Shown: one piece after another, positions 28,305 to 35,862 of the stretch
How positions within the stretch are numbered: the stretch's first letter is position 1
Layout: each line of letters begins with the position of its first letter
The notes under the pieces: generated by a model
Database searches by the model: none
The model's input: only the letters and a program-made list of their open reading frames with translations
What the model was told of the DNA's origin: nothing
IMG/VR virus record: IMGVR_UViG_3300046009_008454
Coordinates: 1-35,966 of that record
Strand: one strand, 5' to 3'
Length of the DNA stretch: 35,966 nucleotides
Source of the DNA: a virus
Made by a program: the position numbers and the translations under genes

Positions 28305-30290
28305 ATGGCGGCAGGCCGTATCATTATCCCCAACTGTATGCCCGCGCTGGACATCAACGGGAACCCGGTAGCTGGGGCGAAACTGACGTTTTACGTCAAC
28401 GAGACCACCACGCTCCTGCCGGTTTACACTACGGCGGCTCTCAACGTCGCGCACCCTAACCCGCTTTCTGCTGACGCGGCGGGGGTATTTCCCTCAATCT
28501 TTGCAGATACGGCGGTTGCTTACTCGGTGGCGATTACCGACGCGGACGGCTTGCCGATCATTGACCTACGCAACCGCGACAACATCAAAGCCTCACTTTA
28601 TTACGGCGATGTGGTCGCGTATGACCCGGACCTCGCTGCTATCGCGGCGCTGACCTCCGCTGCTAATAAGGTTCCCTACGCGACTGGCGCGGGAACGTGG
28701 GCAATGGCGGACCTGACCTCGTTTGCCCGCTCCTTGCTGGCCACGGCGAGCAACAGCGCCTTCCTTGTGGCGCTGGGGCAGATTGCTTCGTCATTCGTGA
28801 ACTTTCTTCAATCAGGAACCGGCGCTGTTACGCGGACGGTCGAGGGCAGATTGAAGGACACCATCCACGCCAAGGACTTTGGCGCGCTTGGTGGCGGGGC
28901 AAACGACACGGCAGCTATTCAAGCGGCGTTGACCTATGCTGGAACGCGTGCCCCTGCAACGGTGTTTTGCAACGACGTTCAATACACAACTGACGAACTG
29001 AACGTCCCGGCCAATGTGACGTTGTTCTGCAACCTCAAAATTCGCACCGCCGCGACGGTTGGCAGCGAAAAGAACATCGTTCGCGTTAATCCTGGCTGCA
29101 CTGTTATCGGCAGACTGGAAGGCAGCAACACAACAGCCACCGAGGTCGTGGAGCGTGGTATTTATCCGGCGGTCAACTCTTGCCATGACGTAACGCTTGA
29201 CGTTGAGATTACGAAAACAACGGTTGGCGTCCAAGCAAGCGACATCAGCGATTTGACGTTGCCGCCCCGCCGTTGGCGCGGGCGTATTGTTTGCAACAGC
29301 ATTGCAGCATTTATCGGCGGGTCGAACGGTTACGGTCTGAACGGGACGCTCTGCGACTCAAATCTCATCGTCATCACAACCAGCGTTCCGCGTCACGGCC
29401 TTTATTTGGCTGCTGGCGCGTCCAACAATTACATCGAAATCCACGACGACGGCAGCCGGTTTGCGCCTATCGACATTGCAAGCGACCCGGGCCAACCGGA
29501 ATGTTTCGGCAACAGCATTATTGCGTTCGTCAGAAATCACCTTGGAAACTACACTGGCCTCAACTGCGTTGGCGGCTTTTTCAAGGGCGCGTGTAGAGGC
29601 AACAAGCTGGAACTGCACATTTCCGACAGCGCCGCGCTCTATTCGGCGTTCCAGTTTTTGGCGACAAACACCACGACCTACCCGACGGATAATGATGTCA
29701 CTGTGTATTTTGACGGCGATATTTCCGGCACGGCGGTTGTTGAGTTGATGTCTGGCGGGAACAACCAGATTAACCTTTATGGTGCGGGCGCGAAAACGGG
29801 CGGCGGTCTTGGCGTTCCTATTTACGTCGGACGAAACGACAGCATTACGCCTGCCAGCCCTCCGGCATACGCGGCTGTGATTGGCGAGGTCAATTACCGC
29901 TGTGGGTCGGGCTTCACAAACGCCGTTGCCGTCGTGACGAACTACGCAAAAACGCTCCTTGGTTACGGCTCGATTGTTGTTTCGGGCTACTCGGGTGATC
30001 CTGTTGTGGTTTCGGGTTCGCCAGTCCTAGAGGGTTGGATTAACCAAGCTCGCGCTACCTTTGATGTTTCGGGCGTAGCGGCGGGCGGGACGTTTGACGT
30101 TGTTGTGACCCACGACAAGATTGCTTCGTTCAAAAACGTGCTGGCAGGATCGGTGGTCAACATCGGCGGCACAAAAACGCCGAACAACCTTATTACCGTG
30201 TCCGCCTCGACGACCACAACTGTGCAGTTTACCAATCTTGACTCAGTTACGGCCCGTTTCGTCGGGTCCGTCGTTATCCAAGGGTATTAG
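28305..30290 (+). CDS. Tailspike with beta-helix (661 aa)
   Basis: Residues 1-95 form a head-binding-like domain (AGRIIIPNCMPALDINGNPV, KLTFYVNETTTLLPVYTTA, TDADGLPI). A helical neck follows, then the pectate-lyase-superfamily entry KDFGALGGGANDTAAIQAAL from about residue 190 and a long beta-helix region. The C-terminus is beta-rich (VVVTHDKIASFKNVLAGS, VQFTNLDSVTARF). Such trimers bind and usually depolymerise surface polysaccharide. The catalytic residues cannot be assigned from sequence. GGAG precedes the ATG by seven bases. Confidence 0.88.
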   Translation: MAAGRIIIPNCMPALDINGNPVAGAKLTFYVNETTTLLPVYTTAALNVAHPNPLSADAAGVFPSIFADTAVAYSVAITDADGLPIIDLRNRDNIKASLYYGDVVAYDPDLAAIAALTSAANKVPYATGAGTWAMADLTSFARSLLATASNSAFLVALGQIASSFVNFLQSGTGAVTRTVEGRLKDTIHAKDFGALGGGANDTAAIQAALTYAGTRAPATVFCNDVQYTTDELNVPANVTLFCNLKIRTAATVGSEKNIVRVNPGCTVIGRLEGSNTTATEVVERGIYPAVNSCHDVTLDVEITKTTVGVQASDISDLTLPPRRWRGRIVCNSIAAFIGGSNGYGLNGTLCDSNLIVITTSVPRHGLYLAAGASNNYIEIHDDGSRFAPIDIASDPGQPECFGNSIIAFVRNHLGNYTGLNCVGGFFKGACRGNKLELHISDSAALYSAFQFLATNTTTYPTDNDVTVYFDGDISGTAVVELMSGGNNQINLYGAGAKTGGGLGVPIYVGRNDSITPASPPAYAAVIGEVNYRCGSGFTNAVAVVTNYAKTLLGYGSIVVSGYSGDPVVVSGSPVLEGWINQARATFDVSGVAAGGTFDVVVTHDKIASFKNVLAGSVVNIGGTKTPNNLITVSASTTTTVQFTNLDSVTARFVGSVVIQGY

Positions 30291-30293
30291 GTC

Positions 30294-30401
30294 GTGGTTC
30301 TCGAACCTAGGCATCTCATCACCCTCGGCCTAGCTGGCGTGGCCGTCATTATTTGGCTTGTGCGGCTTGAAAGCCCCGTTACTGGAAAGGCAACACAATG
30401 A
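30294..30401 (+). CDS. Tiny single-span membrane protein (35 aa)
   Basis: GTG start after the tailspike stop, with AAGGG about nine bases upstream. Residues 8-23 (LITLGLAGVAVIIWLV) form one membrane span between charged ends. Its stop overlaps the next ATG (ATGA), so it is coupled to the lysis region. It could be a pinholin-like or accessory lysis peptide. Function not shown. Confidence 0.5.
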   Translation: MVLEPRHLITLGLAGVAVIIWLVRLESPVTGKATQ

Positions 30402-30688
30402 CTGCACAAGAACACATCGAAGCTATCGGGCGCGCAATCGTTCAGGTGGAAGCCGCCGTAAAGGTCATGCAAAAAGCGACGCAGCAGGCGGACCAACGCG
30501 ACCCTGCCGCAAAAGCCATGCGGAAGGCAACAGAGCAAGCGGAGAAAAGCCTTGCCCTTCTTCATGCTAGACTGGACCGAGCGCAGAAAGCCTACATGGC
30601 CACGCGCGACGGCAAGAACATTGTTGCTTTCTCTGGGGGCACGGATAAGCCTCCGGTCACTGACCCCGACAAGCCGGTGAAGCCATGA
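30398..30688 (+). CDS. Coiled-coil protein in the lysis region (96 aa)
   Basis: Soluble, lysine/alanine/glutamine-rich helices (IVQVEAAVKVMQKATQQA, KAMRKATEQAEKSLALLHARL) and a proline/lysine/aspartate C-terminus (PVTDPDKPVKP). No membrane span. ATGA links it to its neighbours on both sides. Role unknown. A lysis-timing partner is possible from context. Confidence 0.6.
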   Translation: MTAQEHIEAIGRAIVQVEAAVKVMQKATQQADQRDPAAKAMRKATEQAEKSLALLHARLDRAQKAYMATRDGKNIVAFSGGTDKPPVTDPDKPVKP

Positions 30689-31170
30689 TCTGGTATCTTT
30701 ACGCGACCGCAGCCGTCTTTGTGGTCTGCTTTCTGGCCTATCGGTCCAAGCCTCAGAAGTATGCGGACTTGATGGGCGTCAGCGCCCTGCTTGCAATGGT
30801 CTTTTGCATCGGGAACGCAATCCTCGGGCTTTATCGTTTCCCCGACGCGCTTTTGGCTTCGCCAGTTCTCGACCTTTTTTTGGTGGCGATGATCTTCCGG
30901 TCAAATCAGGAAAATCCCGAGAACTGGAAATATGTCATGGTCGGGACATTGGTTGCCCAACTTGCGCTTCATGTCGTGGCTATCGGACTATGGAAAACCG
31001 GGGAGCTAACACAGCATGGATTGTGGACCTATGTTGTGGCTGTCAACGCGATCTTCGTGGTCCAGCTTCTTACCCTCGCGGCCATCGGAGTGGGTCATGG
31101 CGTGGATCGTCTTCGCGTCTGGCTGTTTAATCGCCGGGACGTATCTCTTGCAGCGGATGCTGGACAATGA
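30685..31170 (+). CDS. Polytopic membrane protein (161 aa)
   Basis: Four or five hydrophobic segments (about residues 1-20, 30-50, 57-71, 82-105, 112-140; for example YATAAVFVVCFLAY and LVAQLALHVVAIGLW) are separated by short loops. The C-terminus is basic then acidic. It lies between the coiled-coil protein and a holin-like gene with ATGA overlaps. It may be a holin component or an anti-holin. No family recognised. Confidence 0.65.
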   Translation: MIWYLYATAAVFVVCFLAYRSKPQKYADLMGVSALLAMVFCIGNAILGLYRFPDALLASPVLDLFLVAMIFRSNQENPENWKYVMVGTLVAQLALHVVAIGLWKTGELTQHGLWTYVVAVNAIFVVQLLTLAAIGVGHGVDRLRVWLFNRRDVSLAADAGQ

Positions 31171-31355
31171 GCATTCCAAGCGTGGAGGTGGTCGCAAACG
31201 ACGTAGGACATTTGATCGACCGGGTTGAGAAATTGGAAGCCAAGGTGGAAGCGATCATGCTGACGCAACGCTGGCAAATGGGCGCGGCTGTCGGATTTGG
31301 CGTGGTGATGACCTTGTTGCTTCCCCGCGTCGCTGCCGTGCTTGGCTTGTCATGA
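31167..31355 (+). CDS. XhlA-like coiled coil plus membrane anchor (62 aa)
   Basis: Residues about 10-32 are a heptad-rich coiled coil (VGHLIDRVEKLEAKVEAIM) followed by one membrane span at 37-58 (MGAAVGFGVVMTLLLPRVAAVL). This is the layout of haemolysin XhlA-type lysis accessory proteins. It is coupled by ATGA to the 161-aa protein and to the holin-like gene. Confidence 0.65.
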   Translation: MSIPSVEVVANDVGHLIDRVEKLEAKVEAIMLTQRWQMGAAVGFGVVMTLLLPRVAAVLGLS

Positions 31356-31609
31356 CCGACAATATGCCGTTGTCGGACAACCCTGCGCCTGAACCGTCAT
31401 TTCACTGGCGGCGATGGGTCACGATTGGCTACGTCGTCGCGACCACAATCCTGCTGGCCCTGATCGTCTGGAAGCTAACCGAAGGCGGCCCGCTTCGTGA
31501 CATTGCGCTGGCCCTGATAGCCTCGCAAGCGTTCTTTGCCTTGATGTATATGGGGGGAGCGTCAGCCTCTGACCTCGCCCGCATCGTCGCAAGCTGGAAA
31601 AAGCCATGA
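31352..31609 (+). CDS. Holin-like protein (85 aa)
   Basis: Two likely membrane spans: residues about 21-40 (WVTIGYVVATTILLALIVW) and 50-70 (IALALIASQAFFALMYMGG), with charged ends and the segment GASASDLARIVASW. Size and position right before the endolysin fit a class II holin that permeabilises the inner membrane at a set time. ATGA overlap with the endolysin start. Confidence 0.75.
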   Translation: MTDNMPLSDNPAPEPSFHWRRWVTIGYVVATTILLALIVWKLTEGGPLRDIALALIASQAFFALMYMGGASASDLARIVASWKKP

Positions 31610-32031
31610 CCTATGTTCTAGGCCCTCAATCCCGCGCCCGCTTGCAAGGCGTTCATCCTGATTTGGTTAAGGTGGTTCAACGGGCCATTGAGCTAACCGC
31701 TCAAGATTTTATGGTTTTGGAGGGCGTTAGGACGCCAGCGCGTCAAAGGGACCTTTACGCTCAAGGCCGCACCAAGCCCGGCCCTAAAGTAACATGGACG
31801 CTGAATAGCAATCACTTCCTCAATCCAAAAACGGGGTTCGGACACGCTGTCGATCTGGTTCCTTTCCCAGTCGATTGGTCTCATGCCAAGCTAAATGTGG
31901 TTAGCAAGGCGATGTTCGCGGCATCGCAAGAGCTTGGCATTCCTATTAGATGGGGAGCCGACTGGGACCGTGACGGCAAACCGCGCGAAAAAGGCGAGAC
32001 TGACAGCCCTCACTTTGAGCTTCATCGTTAA
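31606..32031 (+). CDS. Endolysin, M15-type peptidase (141 aa)
   Basis: VanY/M15-like zinc peptidase that cuts peptidoglycan cross-bridges: SNH at 68-70 and GHAVDLVPF with D83, separated by a short insertion, and DSPHFELH with H136. GVRTPARQ near 40-47 and the ADWDRDGKP stretch are typical. Zinc ligands are probably H70, D83 and H136. It lacks a signal peptide and relies on the holin. Sits between holin and spanins. Confidence 0.9.
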   Translation: MTYVLGPQSRARLQGVHPDLVKVVQRAIELTAQDFMVLEGVRTPARQRDLYAQGRTKPGPKVTWTLNSNHFLNPKTGFGHAVDLVPFPVDWSHAKLNVVSKAMFAASQELGIPIRWGADWDRDGKPREKGETDSPHFELHR

Positions 32032-32471
32032 TGCGTTATCTCCGCATCATCACCCCGACCGGATGGCTTGTCATTGCAGCGGTTGCGGTGGTGATGTTCG
32101 GCCTCGCCGGTCTAGCCCGTCCTAGCTTTCTCGGCCTCAAGTTTGACCCGTTCGGCATTGATGCCCGCAAGATTGACCGGCTGGAAACGGAGGTCTCGGT
32201 GTTAGAGCGCGAGGCGGTCGGCAACGCTGAAATAGCGGCGGCGACACAAACCTTTCACACGCGGGAGGTTGTAATCCGCGACCTTGCCCGCCAAGCTGAA
32301 ACCGAAGCGAGGACGGCACCTGATGCTGAAACGCCCCTTGACCCTGACCGCGTGGCTCGTATTCGGGCTGCTGATCACCGGCTGTGCATCGTCTCCCCGA
32401 CCATCTGCGCCAGTCCTGACCTTGCCGGAAGCGGCGCGGACGCCGTGCCAGTTACCGACCCTGCCCGATAG
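32031..32471 (+). CDS. i-spanin, Rz-like (146 aa)
   Basis: N-terminal membrane anchor at about residues 12-28 (WLVIAAVAVVMFGLAGL), then a long charged coiled coil (DARKIDRLETEVSVLEREAV) and a proline-rich C-terminus. The o-spanin gene is nested in another frame in its 3' half, as in lambda Rz/Rz1. The pair disrupts the outer membrane at the end of lysis. TAATG overlap with the endolysin. Confidence 0.85.
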   Translation: MRYLRIITPTGWLVIAAVAVVMFGLAGLARPSFLGLKFDPFGIDARKIDRLETEVSVLEREAVGNAEIAAATQTFHTREVVIRDLARQAETEARTAPDAETPLDPDRVARIRAADHRLCIVSPTICASPDLAGSGADAVPVTDPAR

Positions 32472-32622
32472 CCCGACCATTGCTGACCTAGAAGTCACGC
32501 ACGACGCTAGGGGCTTAATGCTGGCCGTGTGCGACGGTCGGAGGGATTTAGCGGTTCAAGCCTTCGACGCTCAATCTCGCGCCTTGGCACCCCATCCCCG
32601 CCCGTTCTGGCGCTTTTGGTGA
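32323..32622 (+). CDS. o-spanin lipoprotein, Rz1-like, nested (99 aa)
   Basis: Signal peptide MLKRPLTLTAWLVFGLL with lipobox LITGC (lipidated Cys21), followed by a proline-rich segment (PRPSAPVLTLPEAARTPCQ). ATG at 32323 lies after GAGGA. It overlaps the i-spanin reading frame out of phase from 32323 to 32471 and extends past it. It sits in the outer membrane and binds the i-spanin. The upstream ATG at 32284 would destroy the signal peptide. Confidence 0.88.
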   Translation: MLKRPLTLTAWLVFGLLITGCASSPRPSAPVLTLPEAARTPCQLPTLPDSPTIADLEVTHDARGLMLAVCDGRRDLAVQAFDAQSRALAPHPRPFWRFW

Positions 32623-32628
32623 TCTGAC

Positions 32629-33813
32629 ATGGCCTTGTCGTTTATTCCGCCGGAAAATGACGAGTATCCCCGATGGGTGACTGAAACCCAAATTAGATAT
32701 CTAGAAGCGGTAAAAGAACACGGCGGCCAGAACGCCGCAGCTAGGGCGCTTGGTGTTGCTAAGAGTTCGGTCAACGAAGCGATTGCGACATACAAAAAGG
32801 AAGCGGCTAGGCGAGGACACGCCCCCGGCCATTTTGACGACGGCGTAGCCCCCGGCTTTGTTATGGGCAAAGTCACCATTCAGCGCGGCCCCGGTGGCGT
32901 TGAGAGGGTTTGGGAACGGCAGTCCCCAGACGCTGAATCGCAGGCTGAACGGTTGCAAGCTATCAAGGCGGGGCTTCTTGATGGGCTAGAGCCTATCGCG
33001 CCGCTTTCCGGGCCTGATTACACGGATGACGACCTGCTAACTGTCTATCCGCAAGGCGACCCTCACGCGGGCCTGTATGCGTGGAAAGACGAAACTGGAC
33101 AGGCTTTTGATCTGGTCGAATATGAGCGGGTGATGAAGGCCGCGATTGATCGGCTTGTGGCGTCCGCTGCCCCGTCATCCCATGCGCTGTTTATTGACCT
33201 TGGCGACAGTCTCCATGCTGATAACAACGCGGCTCGAACGCGGTCTGGGCATCATCTAGACACGCATGGCCGTCACGCCGAAGTCGTCCGGGCTGTCATT
33301 CGGTGCAAGCGCCACCACGTCGCTCGGATGCTGGAAAAGCATAATCATGTGACCGTGCGGATTAACCCCGGAAACCATGACGGCATAACGGCCCTGATGC
33401 TGGCCGAAATGATGGCGGCGATTTACGAAAACGAACCGCGCGTCACGGTTTCCACTAGCCCTAACCCTTATTGGTTTCACGGCTTTGGCGCGAACCTGAT
33501 CGGGACTACACACGGCGACGGGGCAAAGGGCGCAAACTTGCCCTTGCTGATGGCAGTGGATGCCCCCGCTATGTGGCTCGCATCGGAACACGGCTCGCGG
33601 GTCTGGTTCGTCGGCCACGTTCACCACAAAGACGTTAAGGACCACCCCGGCGTCACGGTCGAATACTGCCGGACCCTTGCGGCCCCTGACATTTGGTCTC
33701 ACGCCTCGGGCTATCGCTCCAAGCGGTCAATCGAGGCGGTGACATACCATCGGCAAGATGGCGAGGTTGAACGGCATACTTGCTCGATAGCGAGGGTGAA
33801 CCGTGAACCTTAA
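32629..33813 (+). CDS. HTH-metallophosphoesterase (394 aa)
   Basis: N-terminal helix-turn-helix at about residues 33-54 (GQNAAARALGVAKSSVNEAI). The calcineurin-like phosphoesterase motifs follow: GDPH (143-146), FIDLGDSLH (188-195), GNHD (248-251), THGDG (294-298) and GHVHH (329-333). The metal-binding set is complete, so an active phosphoesterase or nuclease is likely. It stands after the spanins, at the late end of the operon, which is an unusual place. DNA processing during packaging or a defence counter is possible. Confidence 0.88.
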   Translation: MALSFIPPENDEYPRWVTETQIRYLEAVKEHGGQNAAARALGVAKSSVNEAIATYKKEAARRGHAPGHFDDGVAPGFVMGKVTIQRGPGGVERVWERQSPDAESQAERLQAIKAGLLDGLEPIAPLSGPDYTDDDLLTVYPQGDPHAGLYAWKDETGQAFDLVEYERVMKAAIDRLVASAAPSSHALFIDLGDSLHADNNAARTRSGHHLDTHGRHAEVVRAVIRCKRHHVARMLEKHNHVTVRINPGNHDGITALMLAEMMAAIYENEPRVTVSTSPNPYWFHGFGANLIGTTHGDGAKGANLPLLMAVDAPAMWLASEHGSRVWFVGHVHHKDVKDHPGVTVEYCRTLAAPDIWSHASGYRSKRSIEAVTYHRQDGEVERHTCSIARVNREP

Positions 33814-33982
33814 TCCGTTCGCCCTCCTGCTAGGCATCGCCGCCGCCCGCGCTCTTAATCGCAAGGCGTCGGCAAAGCGAGCAAAATGGGCCGCGCACAT
33901 TGGCAGACCCTTCCCGCGTTCCGTTACGGACTTGCGCCCAGACCCCGGCACTCTTGATGATGCCGACATTGAGCTAGGCTAA
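33803..33982 (+). CDS. Small basic protein at the end of the late operon (59 aa)
   Basis: GTG at 33803 overlaps the end of the phosphoesterase gene by 11 bases, with GAGG seven bases upstream. Residues 5-18 are hydrophobic (PFALLLGIAAARAL), followed by a basic stretch and an acidic C-terminus (DPGTLDDADIELG). A weak membrane or signal-like N-terminus is possible. Family unknown. Confidence 0.55.
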   Translation: MNLNPFALLLGIAAARALNRKASAKRAKWAAHIGRPFPRSVTDLRPDPGTLDDADIELG

Positions 33983-33998
33983 ACCATTTCCGTTCCCG

Positions 33999-34304
33999 TT
34001 AGGGACTTGTTGCCCGTCGTCCCTTCACCGGGGCGGCGGGCCTTTTTGCGTTCAGCCTACCAAAAAAGCTGACCGCATCTATTGGCTCCAAAACAAAACC
34101 CGGCCTCGTTCCAAGATCAGCAAGCACGGCGACTAAAAGCTGCGCCGCAAACTTATCGTATTTGCCTTGCGACACGCCGAGAATAGCGCGTTCCAAAAGG
34201 TCAACGGTGCCGGTAGCGTCGGGCGCAAACTGGCAACAGTAAGCCGGAAGCGTTGCCTCAATCTCGGTGGGGACGGAGCGCCCTTGCGCGGAGTGAACCA
34301 TCAT
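33999..34304 (-). CDS. Last gene of the leftward operon, unknown (101 aa)
   Basis: A protein with CCQFAPDATG near residue 23 and a helical centre (DLLERAILGVSQGKYDKFAAQLLVAVL). No family recognised. Its last 15 or so codons are the complement of the late-operon terminator. It starts ATGATG overlapping the upstream stop. It lies at the very end of the leftward transcription unit. Confidence 0.65.
   Translation of the reverse strand: MMVHSAQGRSVPTEIEATLPAYCCQFAPDATGTVDLLERAILGVSQGKYDKFAAQLLVAVLADLGTRPGFVLEPIDAVSFFGRLNAKRPAAPVKGRRATSP
34012..34047 (+). terminator. Strong terminator of the rightward late operon
   Basis: A 12-bp stem GCCCGTCGTCCC/GGGGCGGCGGGC (34012-34023/34030-34041, two G-U pairs) with the 6-nt loop TTCACC is followed by CTTTTT. 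It ends rightward transcription where the convergent leftward operon ends. It lies inside the coding 3' end of that leftward gene. Confidence 0.95.
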
Positions 34305-34612
34305 CCGTCACCCCTTGTGCGAGCGTCGGTTTGAGTTTTGCAGGAAAGACTAAGCGTGGCTGTGTCTTCTCCTGTAAGGGCGGCTAGAACGCGGTTGCCT
34401 ACATCGACCGCGTCAAACTCGTTGGCTGGCGTGTCGCGGATACAGCGCAGAAGCTCCCGCAGCCTCTCTATCTCAGCGGCTTGGCGTTCAAGGGTGTCGG
34501 CTGCTTCAATGCCGTCAGGGTTGCGATACCAGTTCGTCGTCACACCCCCGTGTCCGCTGCTTTCGACAGCCCGCAACCTCTCGCACAGACCGGCTATGTC
34601 AGGGGTGGTCAT
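34301..34612 (-). CDS. Ea22-like protein (103 aa)
   Basis: The pattern MTTPDIAGLCERLRAVESSG, NPDGIEAADTLERQAAEIERLRELL and a C-terminal IRDTPANEFDAVDVGNRVL resembles Ea22/Eaa-type phage proteins with a coiled coil. ATG 34612 is chosen because GGAG precedes it and upstream residues are out of family pattern. It overlaps the neighbour by 14 bases. Function unknown. Confidence 0.65.
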   Translation of the reverse strand: MTTPDIAGLCERLRAVESSGHGGVTTNWYRNPDGIEAADTLERQAAEIERLRELLRCIRDTPANEFDAVDVGNRVLAALTGEDTATLSLSCKTQTDARTRGDG

Positions 34613-34829
34613 TGGGGGTCTCCATGTATTTTTCCACTTGATGACCGTGGAAGCGGGCGGTGGTCCAATCGGCTCCGCATCGCGGGCAGGTGTGAACAAC
34701 GTGAAAATGTGATCGACCGATACCGTCAGTCCCGCTTGGAACGACCCGGCCATAAAGCCCGTCTCCCCACCACCCTTGTTCCGGCATTTTGTGTCCGAAC
34801 AAATCGCATCGAAAACTCTGCCGAACCAT
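34599..34829 (-). CDS. Small zinc-ribbon-like protein (76 aa)
   Basis: Cysteine pairs near the N-terminus (CDLFGHK) and CPRCGADW around residues 48-55 suggest a small zinc ribbon. A frequent accessory phage protein type. ATG at 34829 shares a base with the upstream stop (TGATG) and has GGGAGG five bases upstream. An in-frame GTG one codon earlier is possible. Confidence 0.6.
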   Translation of the reverse strand: MVRQSFRCDLFGHKMPEQGWWGDGLYGRVVPSGTDGIGRSHFHVVHTCPRCGADWTTARFHGHQVEKYMETPNDHP

Positions 34830-35569
34830 CACTCCCTCCCTGTATCGGTAGGGGCGGGAGGCAAAGGCATCCAGTGGGTTGCAGCGGAGTGCAGCAGAAA
34901 GCCATTGCGGGCCGCGAACGTCGCCTGCTGTTCATCCCACCCCGCTTCGTAAACCCGCTCACGCGGGCCTTCCAGCCGCCCTGTCCGCGCCGCGCTGTCG
35001 TCGTATGCGACAAGAATCATTGTCCCATCCTTCGGAGCCGTCGTAATGTCCCGCCACCCTGTATCGGTAGGGCGAAGGGCTGCGATGATGGCGTCGGCCA
35101 CCCACCCGGCTTGAATGTCCAGCTTGTGCGACTGGCTGCTGTCGATCATTGGGTGCCGGTCCAGAACCGGACGAACGGCCTTGATAATCTCCTCCCTGCT
35201 CACCCCTACCGGAACGACAGGAGCGGCCTCGCCAAGAGCGTAATATCGCCCGCCCATCCATTTGGCGTTCTCGACGGCCTCGGCCTCTGTGGGATGCGTC
35301 GCGCGCGAAACGCCGCCCTTCCCTTGCCATTCGGAAGCCCAGAACACTGGCTCCCCGCTCCCTACCGGAACGACAGGGGATGCTGCCTCCAAAGCCCAAC
35401 GCTGCTCTTGGTATGCTTTCAGGAGGGCAGCCGCTTGCTGGACATTGTTGGCGAAGCGGTCCCATACGTAGAAAGGCACTCCGCGGGCGGTTGCTGCGAG
35501 GACGCTAAGGTCAGCCAAAAGATTAGCCGCCAGCCCCTCCATATCAGCGGGGAGTTCGTCGGGGGTCAT
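34829..35569 (-). CDS. DUF551-domain accessory protein with internal repeats (246 aa)
   Basis: The C-terminus has the DUF551 signature WRDITTAPKDGTMILVAYDD and THWMPLPPAP. The N-terminal half is helical (NVQQAAALLKAYQEQRWALE) and contains VVPVG twice, followed by a WASEWQGKGG-like segment. At DNA level two 16-bp and two 18-bp elements, related as inverted copies, fall in the linkers, so it looks modular. Common in phage early regions without assigned function. ATGA overlap with the upstream gene. Confidence 0.65.
   Translation of the reverse strand: MTPDELPADMEGLAANLLADLSVLAATARGVPFYVWDRFANNVQQAAALLKAYQEQRWALEAASPVVPVGSGEPVFWASEWQGKGGVSRATHPTEAEAVENAKWMGGRYYALGEAAPVVPVGVSREEIIKAVRPVLDRHPMIDSSQSHKLDIQAGWVADAIIAALRPTDTGWRDITTAPKDGTMILVAYDDSAARTGRLEGPRERVYEAGWDEQQATFAARNGFLLHSAATHWMPLPPAPTDTGRE
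34838..34853. repeat. 16-bp repeat CCCTGTATCGGTAGGG, copy 1
   Basis: Identical to 35057-35072. On the coding strand it encodes the linker PTDTG. It is a partial inverse of the 18-bp element at 35204-35221 and 35360-35377. Confidence 0.8.
35057..35072. repeat. 16-bp repeat CCCTGTATCGGTAGGG, copy 2
   Basis: Second identical copy, 219 bp from the first, again encoding PTDTG in the same gene. Confidence 0.8.
35204..35221. repeat. 18-bp repeat CCCTACCGGAACGACAGG, copy 1
   Basis: Identical to 35360-35377. Encodes VVPVG on the minus strand. Similarity extends a few bases to the left (CTCCC-GCTC) between the two copies. Confidence 0.8.
35360..35377. repeat. 18-bp repeat CCCTACCGGAACGACAGG, copy 2
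   Basis: Second identical copy within the DUF551-type gene, 156 bp from copy 1. Confidence 0.8.
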
Positions 35570-35862
35570 GATGCTTCTCCTGTGGCTTTGGCGATAGCGG
35601 CGCGGGCGCGGTCAAAGGCATCCGTCTTGCGGTCGGCAATAGCTACGACCTCGATCAGCGCCTCCAAAAGATCAGGAGCGGAGGCAATAAGGCGGGCGTT
35701 GGCTTCGCTTTCTTGGGAAGCGGGCGCAGACATGCCACCCCAGTTGACAATTTTTTTCGGCGTTGGTCCGCGCTTTCCGGCGCTAATGCCATACGGGCGC
35801 TGTCCGTGACGCTCGCTAGTTCTGTCAATCGACCAAGGCCCCGGCGTATGTCCCGCGCTCAC
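35566..35862 (-). CDS. TPGPW-type phage accessory protein (98 aa)
   Basis: The family pattern HTPGPWSIDRTS lies at the N-terminus, with NARLIASAPDLLEALIEVVAIADRK further on, as in many phage accessory proteins of unknown function. GTG at 35862 is chosen: it makes a GTGA overlap with the stop of the upstream gene across the circle join and puts TPGPW close to the N-terminus, as in relatives. An upstream GTG at 35874 is possible. Confidence 0.7.
   Translation of the reverse strand: MSAGHTPGPWSIDRTSERHGQRPYGISAGKRGPTPKKIVNWGGMSAPASQESEANARLIASAPDLLEALIEVVAIADRKTDAFDRARAAIAKATGEAS

Noticed and set aside
34481-35809. 442-aa + strand frame
   Set aside because: Opposite to several overlapping leftward genes with family patterns. 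Composition is R/P/C-rich shadow.
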